DNA of 64,000 nucleotides, from NCBI GenBank assembly GCA_947087645.1, contig CAMUDN010000006.1, positions 22,540 through 86,539 of the forward strand, given 5' to 3'. Source of the stretch: an uncultured Bulleidia sp. (lineage in GTDB: Bacteria > Bacillota_I > Bacilli_A > Erysipelotrichales > Erysipelotrichaceae). A model generated the notes under the pieces. That model ran no database searches and was not told the origin of the DNA. It saw only the letters and a list, made by a program, of their open reading frames with translations. Position 1 is the stretch's first letter; each line of letters opens with the position of its first letter. Below are positions 57,801 through 64,000 of this stretch, piece after piece. The translations under genes were made by a program, and so were the position numbers.

Positions 57801-59009
57801 ATGAATAAAAAAGATGAGTTAGTTAAAGCACTATCTATCAAAGATGTGGAATATAGAACATTAGCCGATATATTTATTATGCAAAAAGGTTATACACCAT
57901 CTAAAAATTGTCCTGCATATTGGCAAAATGGGGTAATACCATGGTTTAGAATAGAAGATATAAGATTACATGGCCATATTTTAAAAGATGCTATAAAACA
58001 TGTTAATATGCAAGCAATTAAGAGTAAATTTTTTCCTGCTGATTCAATTATTTTATCTACTAATGTTACAATAGGTGAACATGCTTTAATAAAAAAAGAC
58101 TTTTTGGCTAATCAACAATTTACTGTTTTTACGTTAAAAGAAGAAATGAAACAAAAGATATTAATTGAATATATATATTATTATTTTTATATCATTGGTA
58201 AAAATATTAATAAAAAAGTTAAAGGTTTAAGTTTTCCATCTGTTGGAATTAATAAATTAAAAAAATATATAATACCTATACCATCAAAAGATAAACAAAA
58301 AGAAATTGTTGATATGCTTGGGCAATTAACAAACTATCAACAATCATTAACTGAACAAATTGAAAATGAAATATCTAAAATAAACAAACAGTATGTATAT
58401 TATCGTAATAAGTTTTTACAATTTCATGATTACCATCCTTTAACACATCAATTTTCACAATTAAACAAAGAAACATTAGTATATAAGTCATTAGAAGATT
58501 GTTGCTATATACTTGATCAAAAACGGAAAGCAATAGCTCAAAAAAATAGAAAAAAGGGAAAATATCCATATTATGGTGCTAATGGTATTCAAGATTATAT
58601 CAATGACTATATATTTGATGGGGAATATGTTTTAGTTGGTGAAGATGGTAGTGTTATAAAGCAAGATCATAGCCCATTTGTTACATGGGTAAAAGGTAAA
58701 ATATGGGTTAATAATCATGCTCATGTCTTAGCTGCTAAAGAAGAGATATTCTTACGTTATTTATACTATTATTTAATGACTATTGATATTCATGCTTATG
58801 TACATGGTAGTGTACCAAAATTAACGCTTCATGATTTAAAAAAGATAAAAATAGCTTTACCACCATTAGTAGTACAACATGAAATAGTTAAAATTTTAGA
58901 TTGCTTAGAACGATTATATGATAATTTAAGAGTTTGTTTGCAAAAAGAAATAGAAAGTAATCATAAAAAATATAATTATTATTTTGATCAGTTACTCACT
59001 TTTGAATGA
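57801..59009 (+). CDS. hsdS: Orphan type I restriction specificity subunit (HsdS-like)
   Basis: A 402-residue protein with the two-TRD layout of HsdS. First target-recognition domain about 15-165 ('YRTLADIFIMQKGYTPSKN', 'GVIPWFRIEDI'), spacer helix about 170-210 ('KEIVDMLGQLTNYQQSLTEQI', read in parts), second TRD about 220-360 ('GKYPYYGANGIQDYI', 'YVLVGEDGSV', 'VHGSVPKLTLHDL'), then a second conserved helix. It would choose the DNA sequence for a type I methylase/nuclease, but no hsdM or hsdR is adjacent. The start lacks a ribosome site; CACAAT at 57788-57793 may be a -10 giving an almost leaderless mRNA. Confidence 0.88.
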   Translation: MNKKDELVKALSIKDVEYRTLADIFIMQKGYTPSKNCPAYWQNGVIPWFRIEDIRLHGHILKDAIKHVNMQAIKSKFFPADSIILSTNVTIGEHALIKKDFLANQQFTVFTLKEEMKQKILIEYIYYYFYIIGKNINKKVKGLSFPSVGINKLKKYIIPIPSKDKQKEIVDMLGQLTNYQQSLTEQIENEISKINKQYVYYRNKFLQFHDYHPLTHQFSQLNKETLVYKSLEDCCYILDQKRKAIAQKNRKKGKYPYYGANGIQDYINDYIFDGEYVLVGEDGSVIKQDHSPFVTWVKGKIWVNNHAHVLAAKEEIFLRYLYYYLMTIDIHAYVHGSVPKLTLHDLKKIKIALPPLVVQHEIVKILDCLERLYDNLRVCLQKEIESNHKKYNYYFDQLLTFE

Positions 59010-59021
59010 AGATTAAGATAG

Positions 59022-59050
59022 TAGCACTTATCTATCTTTAGTGCTAAAAT
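59022..59050 (+). promoter_or_regulatory. hpf promoter framed by an inverted repeat
   Basis: TGCTAAAAT (59042-59050) is an extended -10. TAGCACT (59022-59028) and AGTGCTA (59040-59046) are inverted-repeat arms that fall on the -35 position and on the -10 itself. An overlapping alternative hairpin, AAGATAG/CTATCTT (59015-59021/59032-59038), may terminate the upstream gene. Confidence 0.5.
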
Positions 59051-59058
59051 ATAGTTAA

Positions 59059-59076
59059 CAAGGAAATGCTTCCTTG
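59059..59076 (+). promoter_or_regulatory. 5' mRNA hairpin next to the hpf ribosome site
   Basis: CAAGGAA/TTCCTTG with loop ATGC, 7 perfect pairs, at the very start of the predicted hpf transcript and touching AGGAGGT. It may stabilise the mRNA. Confidence 0.5.
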
Positions 59077-59089
59077 CAGGAGGTATAAT

Positions 59090-59617
59090 ATGCGTTTTGA
59101 AATAGTTGGTAAAAATATTAAGATTACAGATGCGATGCGTAATCAAATTGAAGAAAAGTTATCATCACTTGATAAATATCTTCTCATTGATAAAAATACG
59201 ATTGCACGGGTAGTTGCTAGAGTCTATCCAAATACGCAGAAGGTAGAAGTTACGATTCCAACAAAAATAGGTCAAATTAGGGCAGAAGTTGAAAAAGATG
59301 ATTTTTATACAGCCTTAAATTTAGCTATTGATAAATTAGAAAATCAGATTCGCCGTCAAAAAACACGTTTATCTAAGCGACATCGTGATCATTTAGCCAA
59401 AGCTTTTATTGCTGATGAAACAACAAGCAAAGAAAATGATCATTTAGTACGTACAAAGATGATTGTTGCTGATAAGATGAGTCTTGAAGAAGCTATTTTA
59501 CAAATGGAATTATTGAGTCATTCATTCTTTATTTATACAGATGAAGAAACAAATAAAAAAGCACTTGTTTATGAACGTAAACAAGGTGGATATGGTTTAC
59601 TAGAAATACAAGATTAA
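59090..59617 (+). CDS. hpf: Long-form ribosome hibernation promoting factor
   Basis: Dimerises 70S ribosomes into inactive 100S particles in slow growth. The 175-residue protein has the N-terminal HPF/RaiA domain (1-100, 'MRFEIVGKNIKITDAMRNQIEEKLSSLDKYL', read in parts) and the C-terminal dimerisation domain (about 120-175, 'VRTKMIVADKMSLEEAILQMELLSHSFFIYTDEET', read in parts). Long form as usual in Bacillota. ATG 59090 after AGGAGGT. A strong terminator follows. Confidence 0.95.
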   Translation: MRFEIVGKNIKITDAMRNQIEEKLSSLDKYLLIDKNTIARVVARVYPNTQKVEVTIPTKIGQIRAEVEKDDFYTALNLAIDKLENQIRRQKTRLSKRHRDHLAKAFIADETTSKENDHLVRTKMIVADKMSLEEAILQMELLSHSFFIYTDEETNKKALVYERKQGGYGLLEIQD

Positions 59618-59623
59618 GTTTTA

Positions 59624-59686
59624 ATACCTTGTCATTATTAGTCATAAACAGATGTTTATTTGATAATGACAAGGTGTTTTTTAGAG
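59624..59686 (+). terminator. Terminator after hpf
   Basis: ACCTTGTCATTAT pairs with ATAATGACAAGGT, with an inner ATAAACA/TGTTTAT helix, followed by TTTTTT. Confidence 0.83.
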
Positions 59687-59841
59687 AAACTAATTGTTAT
59701 TGCATTACAATATCTTTAATTATATAAAAAATATGATTAAACTTGTTTAAAAATTAAGTAATTCAAGGTTAAAACTAAAAATATGAGAATTTAAATAGGA
59801 TTAAATAAGCTACTTGGTAATATATGATTGAGGTGATTGAT

Positions 59842-60129
59842 ATGTCACTTGAATCCTATGCAGACAAGAAAAGGATTTTACAATATGTTAGTATTGCTTA
59901 TCAATCTTGTCGGGATAAAAATGATATGACTACTTGTGATCAACAATTTTTGAATTTAATTGAAAGGACGTTAAAGTGTTGTTCAGAAACAACCAATTGG
60001 ATTATTCGTTTTGATTTTTTGGAAAAGCAAGCAAATGATTGGTATTTAAATTATTTTGCTAAATCATCTTATTATCGCTTGAAAAGAAGAGCAATTTATG
60101 AGTTCTTAAATTGCTTAGATGCAGTATGA
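59842..60129 (+). CDS. Small helical protein upstream of ptsI (MG284/MPN403-like)
   Basis: A 95-residue, all-helical soluble protein with 'LLERTLKCCSETTNWIIR'-type (seen as LIERTLKCCSETTNWIIR) centre and C-terminal 'DWYLNYFAKSSYYRLKRRAIYEFL' (read in parts). The W-Y-YF-S-YYRLK-RA pattern resembles the small MG284/MPN403 family of mycoplasmas and relatives, from memory and unverified; no function is known. ATG 59842 with GAGGTGAT ahead is chosen over ATG 59824, which precedes the ribosome site. It ends 42 bases before ptsI. Confidence 0.7.
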   Translation: MSLESYADKKRILQYVSIAYQSCRDKNDMTTCDQQFLNLIERTLKCCSETTNWIIRFDFLEKQANDWYLNYFAKSSYYRLKRRAIYEFLNCLDAV

Positions 60130-60140
60130 ATGATAAAATA

Positions 60141-60154
60141 TATAAGCGTTTCCA
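60141..60154 (+). promoter_or_regulatory. Possible cre site before ptsI
   Basis: TATAAGCGTTTCCA matches the CcpA consensus at 12 of 14 positions (second base and one W position differ). It lies between the small gene and ptsI. Confidence 0.35.
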
Positions 60155-60171
60155 ATGATAAGGAGGTTTAT

Positions 60172-61872
60172 ATGAAAGGTATTGCTGCTTCACAAGGAAT
60201 AGCTATTGCTAAAGTTTATAAATTAGAACAACCAACAATTGAAATAGATAATGTTGTGTTAAGTGTTGAAGAAGAATTAACAAAGCTACATAAAGCATTA
60301 GAAAAAACAATTAATGATATTGAGATGATTAAAAAAGTAGCTGCTAAGAGTTTGAAAAAAGAAGAATTAGAAATATTTGATGCACATTTAATGATGGTTA
60401 AGGATCCAGAATTTCAAAGTTCAATTGAAAATGCTATCAAGAATGATGGCGTTAATGCTGCTCAAGCTATAAAGAATGTATCAGATATGATGGTTGCTAT
60501 GTTTGAAGGTATGGATGATGAGTATATGAAGGCTCGGGCAGCGGATATTAAAGATGTTTCATATCGTTTATTATGCAATGTTTTAGGTAAAGAAATTCCT
60601 AATTTAGCTACCTTAAATGAACCAGTTGTTGTCGTTGCTAAAGATTTAACGCCATCTGATACAGGATCATTAAATAAATTATATGCTAAAGGATTTGCTA
60701 CAGAAATGGGAGGACGGACATCACATTCAGCAATTATGGCTCGTTCTTTGGAAATACCGGCTATTGTTGGTTGTGGTGATTTATTATCACGTGTCCAAAA
60801 TGGCGATGAAATTATTTTAGATGCAATTAGTGGGGAAATAATTTTACATCCGACAATAGTGCAGAAGAGTGAATATGAAGCTAAATTAGCATCTTTTACA
60901 AAAGAAAAAGAAGAATTAAAAACATTTAAAGATAAAGCATCAATAACTTTAGATGGTCATAAAGTTGAATTGGTTGGTAATATTGGTTCACCATTAGATG
61001 TACAAGCAGTTTTAGATAATGGTGGTGAAGGAATTGGCTTATTTAGAACAGAATTTTTATATATGAAAAGTGAAGATGATTTTCCAAGTGAGGAAGTTCA
61101 GTTTTCAGCTTATAAACAAGTTCTACAAGCAATGAAAGGTCACCAAGTAGTGATTCGTACTTTGGATATTGGTGGTGATAAAAAATTAAATTATTATCAG
61201 TTTGAAGAAGAAATGAATCCTTTTTTAGGTGTTCGAGCAGTTCGTTTCTGCTTACTTAGAAAAGATATTTTCCGGACACAATTAAGAGCTTTATTACGGG
61301 CATCCGCTTTTGGTAAATTAGCAATTATGTTTCCGATGATTGCGACAGTTAATGAGTTTAGAGAAGCTAAATCGTTATATAATGAAGTGCGTGCAGAATT
61401 ACAAAAAGAAGGTGTTGCTTTGGGTGATGTTCAAGTTGGTATGATGATTGAAATACCAGCAGCAGCTGTTAATGCTGATCAATTAGCTAAAGAAGCAGAT
61501 TTCTTCTCTATTGGTACAAATGATTTAATTCAATATACAATGGCAGCCGATCGCATGAGTCAAAATGTGTCATACTTGTATCAACCTTTTAATCCTTCTA
61601 TTTTACGTTTAATTAAGATGACTATTGAAGGTGCACATGCCCATGGTAAATGGTGTGGTATGTGTGGTGAAATGGCAGGAGATGCTATGGCAGCACCAAT
61701 TTTATTAGGCCTTGGTTTAGATGAATTTTCGATGTCAGCAGTTTCTATTTTAGGTGCTCGTAAAGTTATTAATAATTTAAGCTATGAAAAAATGAAGAAA
61801 TTAGCTGTAGAATGTACACAGTTAGCAACTTCTGAAGAAGTAATAGCACATATTAAAAATAATTTACACTAA
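60172..61872 (+). CDS. ptsI: PTS enzyme I (PEP-protein phosphotransferase)
   Basis: Takes phosphate from PEP and passes it to HPr to drive PTS sugar uptake. The 566-residue protein starts 'MKGIAASQGIAIAKVYKLE', has phosphohistidine His185 in 'GGRTSHSAIMARSLEIP', 'GLFRTEFLYM', and the PEP-site 'DFFSIGTNDLIQYTMAADR' (read in parts) with Cys498 in 'MCGEMAGD'. ATG 60172 lies after AAGGAGG; an in-frame upstream ATG at 60130 is not needed. ptsH is not adjacent, unlike the usual ptsHI order. Confidence 0.96.
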   Translation: MKGIAASQGIAIAKVYKLEQPTIEIDNVVLSVEEELTKLHKALEKTINDIEMIKKVAAKSLKKEELEIFDAHLMMVKDPEFQSSIENAIKNDGVNAAQAIKNVSDMMVAMFEGMDDEYMKARAADIKDVSYRLLCNVLGKEIPNLATLNEPVVVVAKDLTPSDTGSLNKLYAKGFATEMGGRTSHSAIMARSLEIPAIVGCGDLLSRVQNGDEIILDAISGEIILHPTIVQKSEYEAKLASFTKEKEELKTFKDKASITLDGHKVELVGNIGSPLDVQAVLDNGGEGIGLFRTEFLYMKSEDDFPSEEVQFSAYKQVLQAMKGHQVVIRTLDIGGDKKLNYYQFEEEMNPFLGVRAVRFCLLRKDIFRTQLRALLRASAFGKLAIMFPMIATVNEFREAKSLYNEVRAELQKEGVALGDVQVGMMIEIPAAAVNADQLAKEADFFSIGTNDLIQYTMAADRMSQNVSYLYQPFNPSILRLIKMTIEGAHAHGKWCGMCGEMAGDAMAAPILLGLGLDEFSMSAVSILGARKVINNLSYEKMKKLAVECTQLATSEEVIAHIKNNLH

Positions 61873-61902
61873 TTATTAACTGAAATTGTTAAGATAATGT
61901 TA

Positions 61903-61932
61903 TTGGCACAAAATTACTATTTTTGATATAAT
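61903..61932 (+). promoter_or_regulatory. yebC promoter
   Basis: TTGGCA (61903-61908), 18-base spacer, perfect TATAAT (61927-61932). Confidence 0.72.
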
Positions 61933-61974
61933 GTTTTTTGTTTCCTGAAATTAATAGTTAGAAAGAAGGTTTTT

Positions 61975-62703
61975 ATGGGAAGAGCACATGAAGTTAGAGC
62001 TGCTTCAATGGCAAAAACAGCAGCTATTAAATCAAAATTATATTCACGTTTTGGAAAGGAAATTTTTATTGCAGCTAAGTCTGGTGTGCCTGACCCGGAG
62101 ATGAATTTAACTTTAAAACGGAAAATTGCGGAAGCAAAGAGTAATCAAGTCCCAGCTGATGTTATTAAAAGAGCAATTGAAAAAGCTAAAGGTGGCGATG
62201 TTGATAATTATACATCAGCTCGTTATGAAGGTTTTGGACCTGGCAATTCAACGCTTATTGTAGATTGCTTAACAGATAATACTAATCGTTCTATTACGGA
62301 TGTTAAGACATGTTTTAATAAGTGTAAGGGAGCTAAATTAGTTAATGCTGGTAGTGTTTCATATAACTATGAAAGTGTTGGTTTATTTGTTTTTCCTTTT
62401 GAAGATGAAGAGAAAATGCTTGATACAATGCTTGAAGCAGAAGTTGATGTTCTTGATTTAAGCGTGGAAGATGGAATGATGACAGTTAAAACATCTTTTA
62501 CTGATTTTGGTAAAGCACATGATGTTTTAGAAACAAAATTTCCTGATTTAAAATTTACAAAATGTGAAGCAACATGGTTACCAAATGAGTATGTTACTTT
62601 AACAAATCAAGAAGATATAGATTCATTTAATAAGTTAATTGACTTATTAAATGAAGTGGATGATGTAGACAAAGTTTATACTAATGTTATGCTCAATGAT
62701 TAG
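61975..62703 (+). CDS. yebC: YebC/PmpR family protein (TACO1-like)
   Basis: A 242-residue member of the YebC family, described both as DNA-binding regulators and as translation factors that relieve ribosome stalling at proline stretches. Start 'MGRAHEVRAASMAKTAAIKSKLYSRFGKEI' (read in parts), 'NQVPADVIKRAIEKAKGG', 'YEGFGPGNSTLIVDCLTDN' and 'NAGSVSYNYESVG' (domain 2/3) are all present. The N-terminus 'GRAHEVRAASM' is the mycoplasma/Firmicute variant of GHSKWxNI. RBS AGAAGG. Own promoter and terminator. Confidence 0.93.
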   Translation: MGRAHEVRAASMAKTAAIKSKLYSRFGKEIFIAAKSGVPDPEMNLTLKRKIAEAKSNQVPADVIKRAIEKAKGGDVDNYTSARYEGFGPGNSTLIVDCLTDNTNRSITDVKTCFNKCKGAKLVNAGSVSYNYESVGLFVFPFEDEEKMLDTMLEAEVDVLDLSVEDGMMTVKTSFTDFGKAHDVLETKFPDLKFTKCEATWLPNEYVTLTNQEDIDSFNKLIDLLNEVDDVDKVYTNVMLND

Positions 62704-62707
62704 TAAT

Positions 62708-62744
62708 AAAAGGTCCTATTCGATAACGATAGGACCTTTTATTT
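62708..62744. terminator. Bidirectional terminator between yebC and tmcAL
   Basis: AAAAGGTCCTAT (62708-62719) pairs with ATAGGACCTTTT (62729-62740). It overlaps the last codons of the minus-strand gene. Confidence 0.82.
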
Positions 62745-63807
62745 CGCGATCTATGATATCTTGCTCTTGAAAAATATGAGCATAAGTATAAGTTGTTCGT
62801 AGTTCTATTTCACGATATAATTCATTTAATTTAGAAAAATGAACAACGATAGGTAGATCTTTATGTGCTTTTAACCATCTTTGACCATTGGTATTAAATC
62901 CTAAAATACGTAATTGGTGAGGTGGTTTTAAATGATTTATTTCTTCTTTTTGAATATGGTTTAAAATTTGTAAACAAGTTCTTTGAATACGTGCTTTTGT
63001 ATAACGATAATTGATACAAGATTGAATAAAATCAGGATAATTATTATATTGCATAGCCTTATTAATTAAATGCTTTTCAATACCTTCATTAACTAAAAAA
63101 TATGATTGGATTGTTTTTCTTGTATTTGTCAATAATTCATATCTTAACAATTGATAATAATCTTGCATGAAATGGAGTTTTTTATCTTTGTTAATTGGGC
63201 TTGGTAAAGAAACATTTTCTTTTTTTGCTAAGGCAAAACGAATGGCATTAGCCGAAGCAAAATCAGTGTTTTTTAAACTATGATAAGCTTCACCTTGACG
63301 TTTTATTAAAAAAGGTTTGATATTTGTATGTTGTAAAGCTTTTAAATAACAAACAGCTAAGATATCATTTGGCATCATTGAAGAAGTTAATAATGAATAT
63401 GCTTTAGGAAAAGAACAACCTTGTCGCATATTTTCTCTTAAATGATCTGGATTAATGGATGTTGAAGCAATTTCCTGTAGATTAGCTAAATTAGCACATT
63501 CACTACCAAAACAAAGATAATCAACTTGAGCTATTGAAAGTATATCAACAGCTGCTTTAGCAAAAGTATTAGCACTTTGAGTAGCGTAAATATAAGGTAG
63601 CTCAATCACTAAATCAACACCATTTTTTAACGCCATATTAGTTCTTTGCCATTTATCAATAAGAGCTGGTTCACCACGTTGAACAAAGTTACCACTCATA
63701 ACAACAATAATGACATCAACCTGTAATTTTTCCTTAATTTTTTTAATTTGATATAAATGCCCAAAATGAAAAGGATTATATTCAACAACAATACCACAAG
63801 TTTTCAT
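62716..63807 (-). CDS. tmcAL: tRNA(Met) cytidine acetate ligase (TmcAL/YlbM)
   Basis: Uses acetate and ATP to acetylate the wobble cytidine of elongator tRNA-Met. The 363-residue protein begins 'MKTCGIVVEYNPFHFGHLYQI', with the nucleotidyltransferase HxGH at 14-17, followed by 'IIVVMSGNFVQRGEPALIDKW' (read in parts), 'GVDLVIELPYIYATQSA' and 'YLCFGSE', all YlbM landmarks. ATG 63807 is chosen because the fold begins there; a longer in-frame upstream stretch is hydrophobic, low-complexity and runs through the (AT)n tract. Ribosome site is weak (AATAGGAAA). Confidence 0.93.
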   Translation of the reverse strand: MKTCGIVVEYNPFHFGHLYQIKKIKEKLQVDVIIVVMSGNFVQRGEPALIDKWQRTNMALKNGVDLVIELPYIYATQSANTFAKAAVDILSIAQVDYLCFGSECANLANLQEIASTSINPDHLRENMRQGCSFPKAYSLLTSSMMPNDILAVCYLKALQHTNIKPFLIKRQGEAYHSLKNTDFASANAIRFALAKKENVSLPSPINKDKKLHFMQDYYQLLRYELLTNTRKTIQSYFLVNEGIEKHLINKAMQYNNYPDFIQSCINYRYTKARIQRTCLQILNHIQKEEINHLKPPHQLRILGFNTNGQRWLKAHKDLPIVVHFSKLNELYREIELRTTYTYAHIFQEQDIIDREIKGPIVIE

Positions 63808-63900
63808 AATTATTTTCCTATTACTAAATAGGATAACAAAAAAATATGAAATCGAAAATAAAAAATTATATAAGTAACTTGTATTATCACTTAAATATTC

Positions 63901-63929
63901 TTGACCTAATATATATATATATATATATA
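63901..63929 (+). promoter_or_regulatory. Candidate promoter with an (AT)n spacer
   Basis: TTGACC (63901-63906) is a good -35. With a 17-base spacer, TATATA at 63924-63929 serves as -10; both spacer and -10 lie in the AT repeat. Points to the gene starting at 63978. Confidence 0.5.
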
Positions 63930-63930
63930 T
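63909..63930. repeat. (AT)11 dinucleotide repeat
   Basis: Eleven uninterrupted AT units between tmcAL and the next gene; the longest simple repeat I noticed in the window. Confidence 0.95.
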
Positions 63931-63977
63931 TGTAATTATATGTAATATCAAAAATTATATAGGAGGGAAAGTGAATC

Positions 63978-64000
63978 ATGTTTGTAAATAAGAACTTATG
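63978..64000 (+). CDS. Start of an unidentified gene (cut by the window end)
   Basis: ATG at 63978 is 10 bases after a strong AGGAGGG and opens a frame reading MFVNKNL before the window ends. Too short to identify. It is divergent from tmcAL and is the likely target of the (AT)n-containing promoter. Confidence 0.5.

Noticed and set aside
63808..63951. Longer tmcAL reading frame starting at 63951
   Set aside because: The extension is low-complexity, contains the translated (AT)n tract, and the enzyme fold begins at MKTCGIVVEYNPFH.

Overview
The window is AT-rich chromosomal DNA of a low-GC Gram-positive bacterium using the standard bacterial code (TGA serves as stop, e.g. at 2512 and 59009; Trp is TGG). 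EzrA, RqcH, a Prp-processed L27, T-box and S-box leaders, the L21 leader, NifZ-ThiI and class II thymidine kinase all point to Bacillota. A DUF1846 protein, a LemA pair, a mucin/milk-sugar phosphorylase and a possible MG284/MPN403-type small protein suggest a host- or gut-associated lineage near Erysipelotrichia. That placement is inference. I saw no rRNA, tRNA, CRISPR array, prophage or intact transposon.

Layout. 1-2.0 kb: 5' end of metK with its SAM riboswitch, an AI-2E family permease and an Nfu scaffold. 2.1-9.6 kb: an S1-domain protein with pgi, T-box-controlled pheST, tdk and a MATE exporter. 9.6-10.1 kb: wreck of an IS3-family element. 10.1-20.5 kb: DUF1846 protein, pepF, a membrane protein plus LemA, a free-standing ParB-like protein with rluB, rqcH, gmk and rpsD with a structured leader. 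20.8-26.1 kb: ezrA-nifZ-thiI-78 aa protein-trxB. 26.1-34.7 kb: an AraC regulator and a galacto-N-biose/lacto-N-biose operon (ABC importer, 55-aa membrane protein, ATPase, GH112 phosphorylase, galE). 34.7-43.2 kb: L21 leader, rplU-prp-rpmA, obg, ruvAB, T-box valS, murC. 43.2-49.1 kb: HAD hydrolase, methyltransferase, a Crp/Fnr-type regulator, and a divergent metal/tetrapyrrole-type ABC importer with a bicupin gene. 49.2-64 kb: ppdK, an RHH-like regulator, rarA, lon, pepC, an orphan HsdS, hpf, a small protein with ptsI, yebC, tmcAL, and the first codons of a gene behind an (AT)n-containing promoter.

How it fits together. Imported Gal-GlcNAc/GalNAc disaccharide is cleaved by phosphate to Gal-1-P and HexNAc, and GalE supplies the epimerase step; kinase and uridylyltransferase genes are not here. 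Possible CcpA (cre) sites before the sugar operon, ppdK and ptsI suggest shared carbon control of sugar import and PEP metabolism. The most interesting new signals are: a perfect 18-bp palindrome centred exactly at -41.5 of the promoter for the ABC importer/bicupin operon, next to an uncharacterised Crp/Fnr-type regulator; an (AT)11 tract lying in the -35/-10 spacer of the last promoter; and several genes whose -10 box sits so close to the start codon that their mRNAs should be leaderless.
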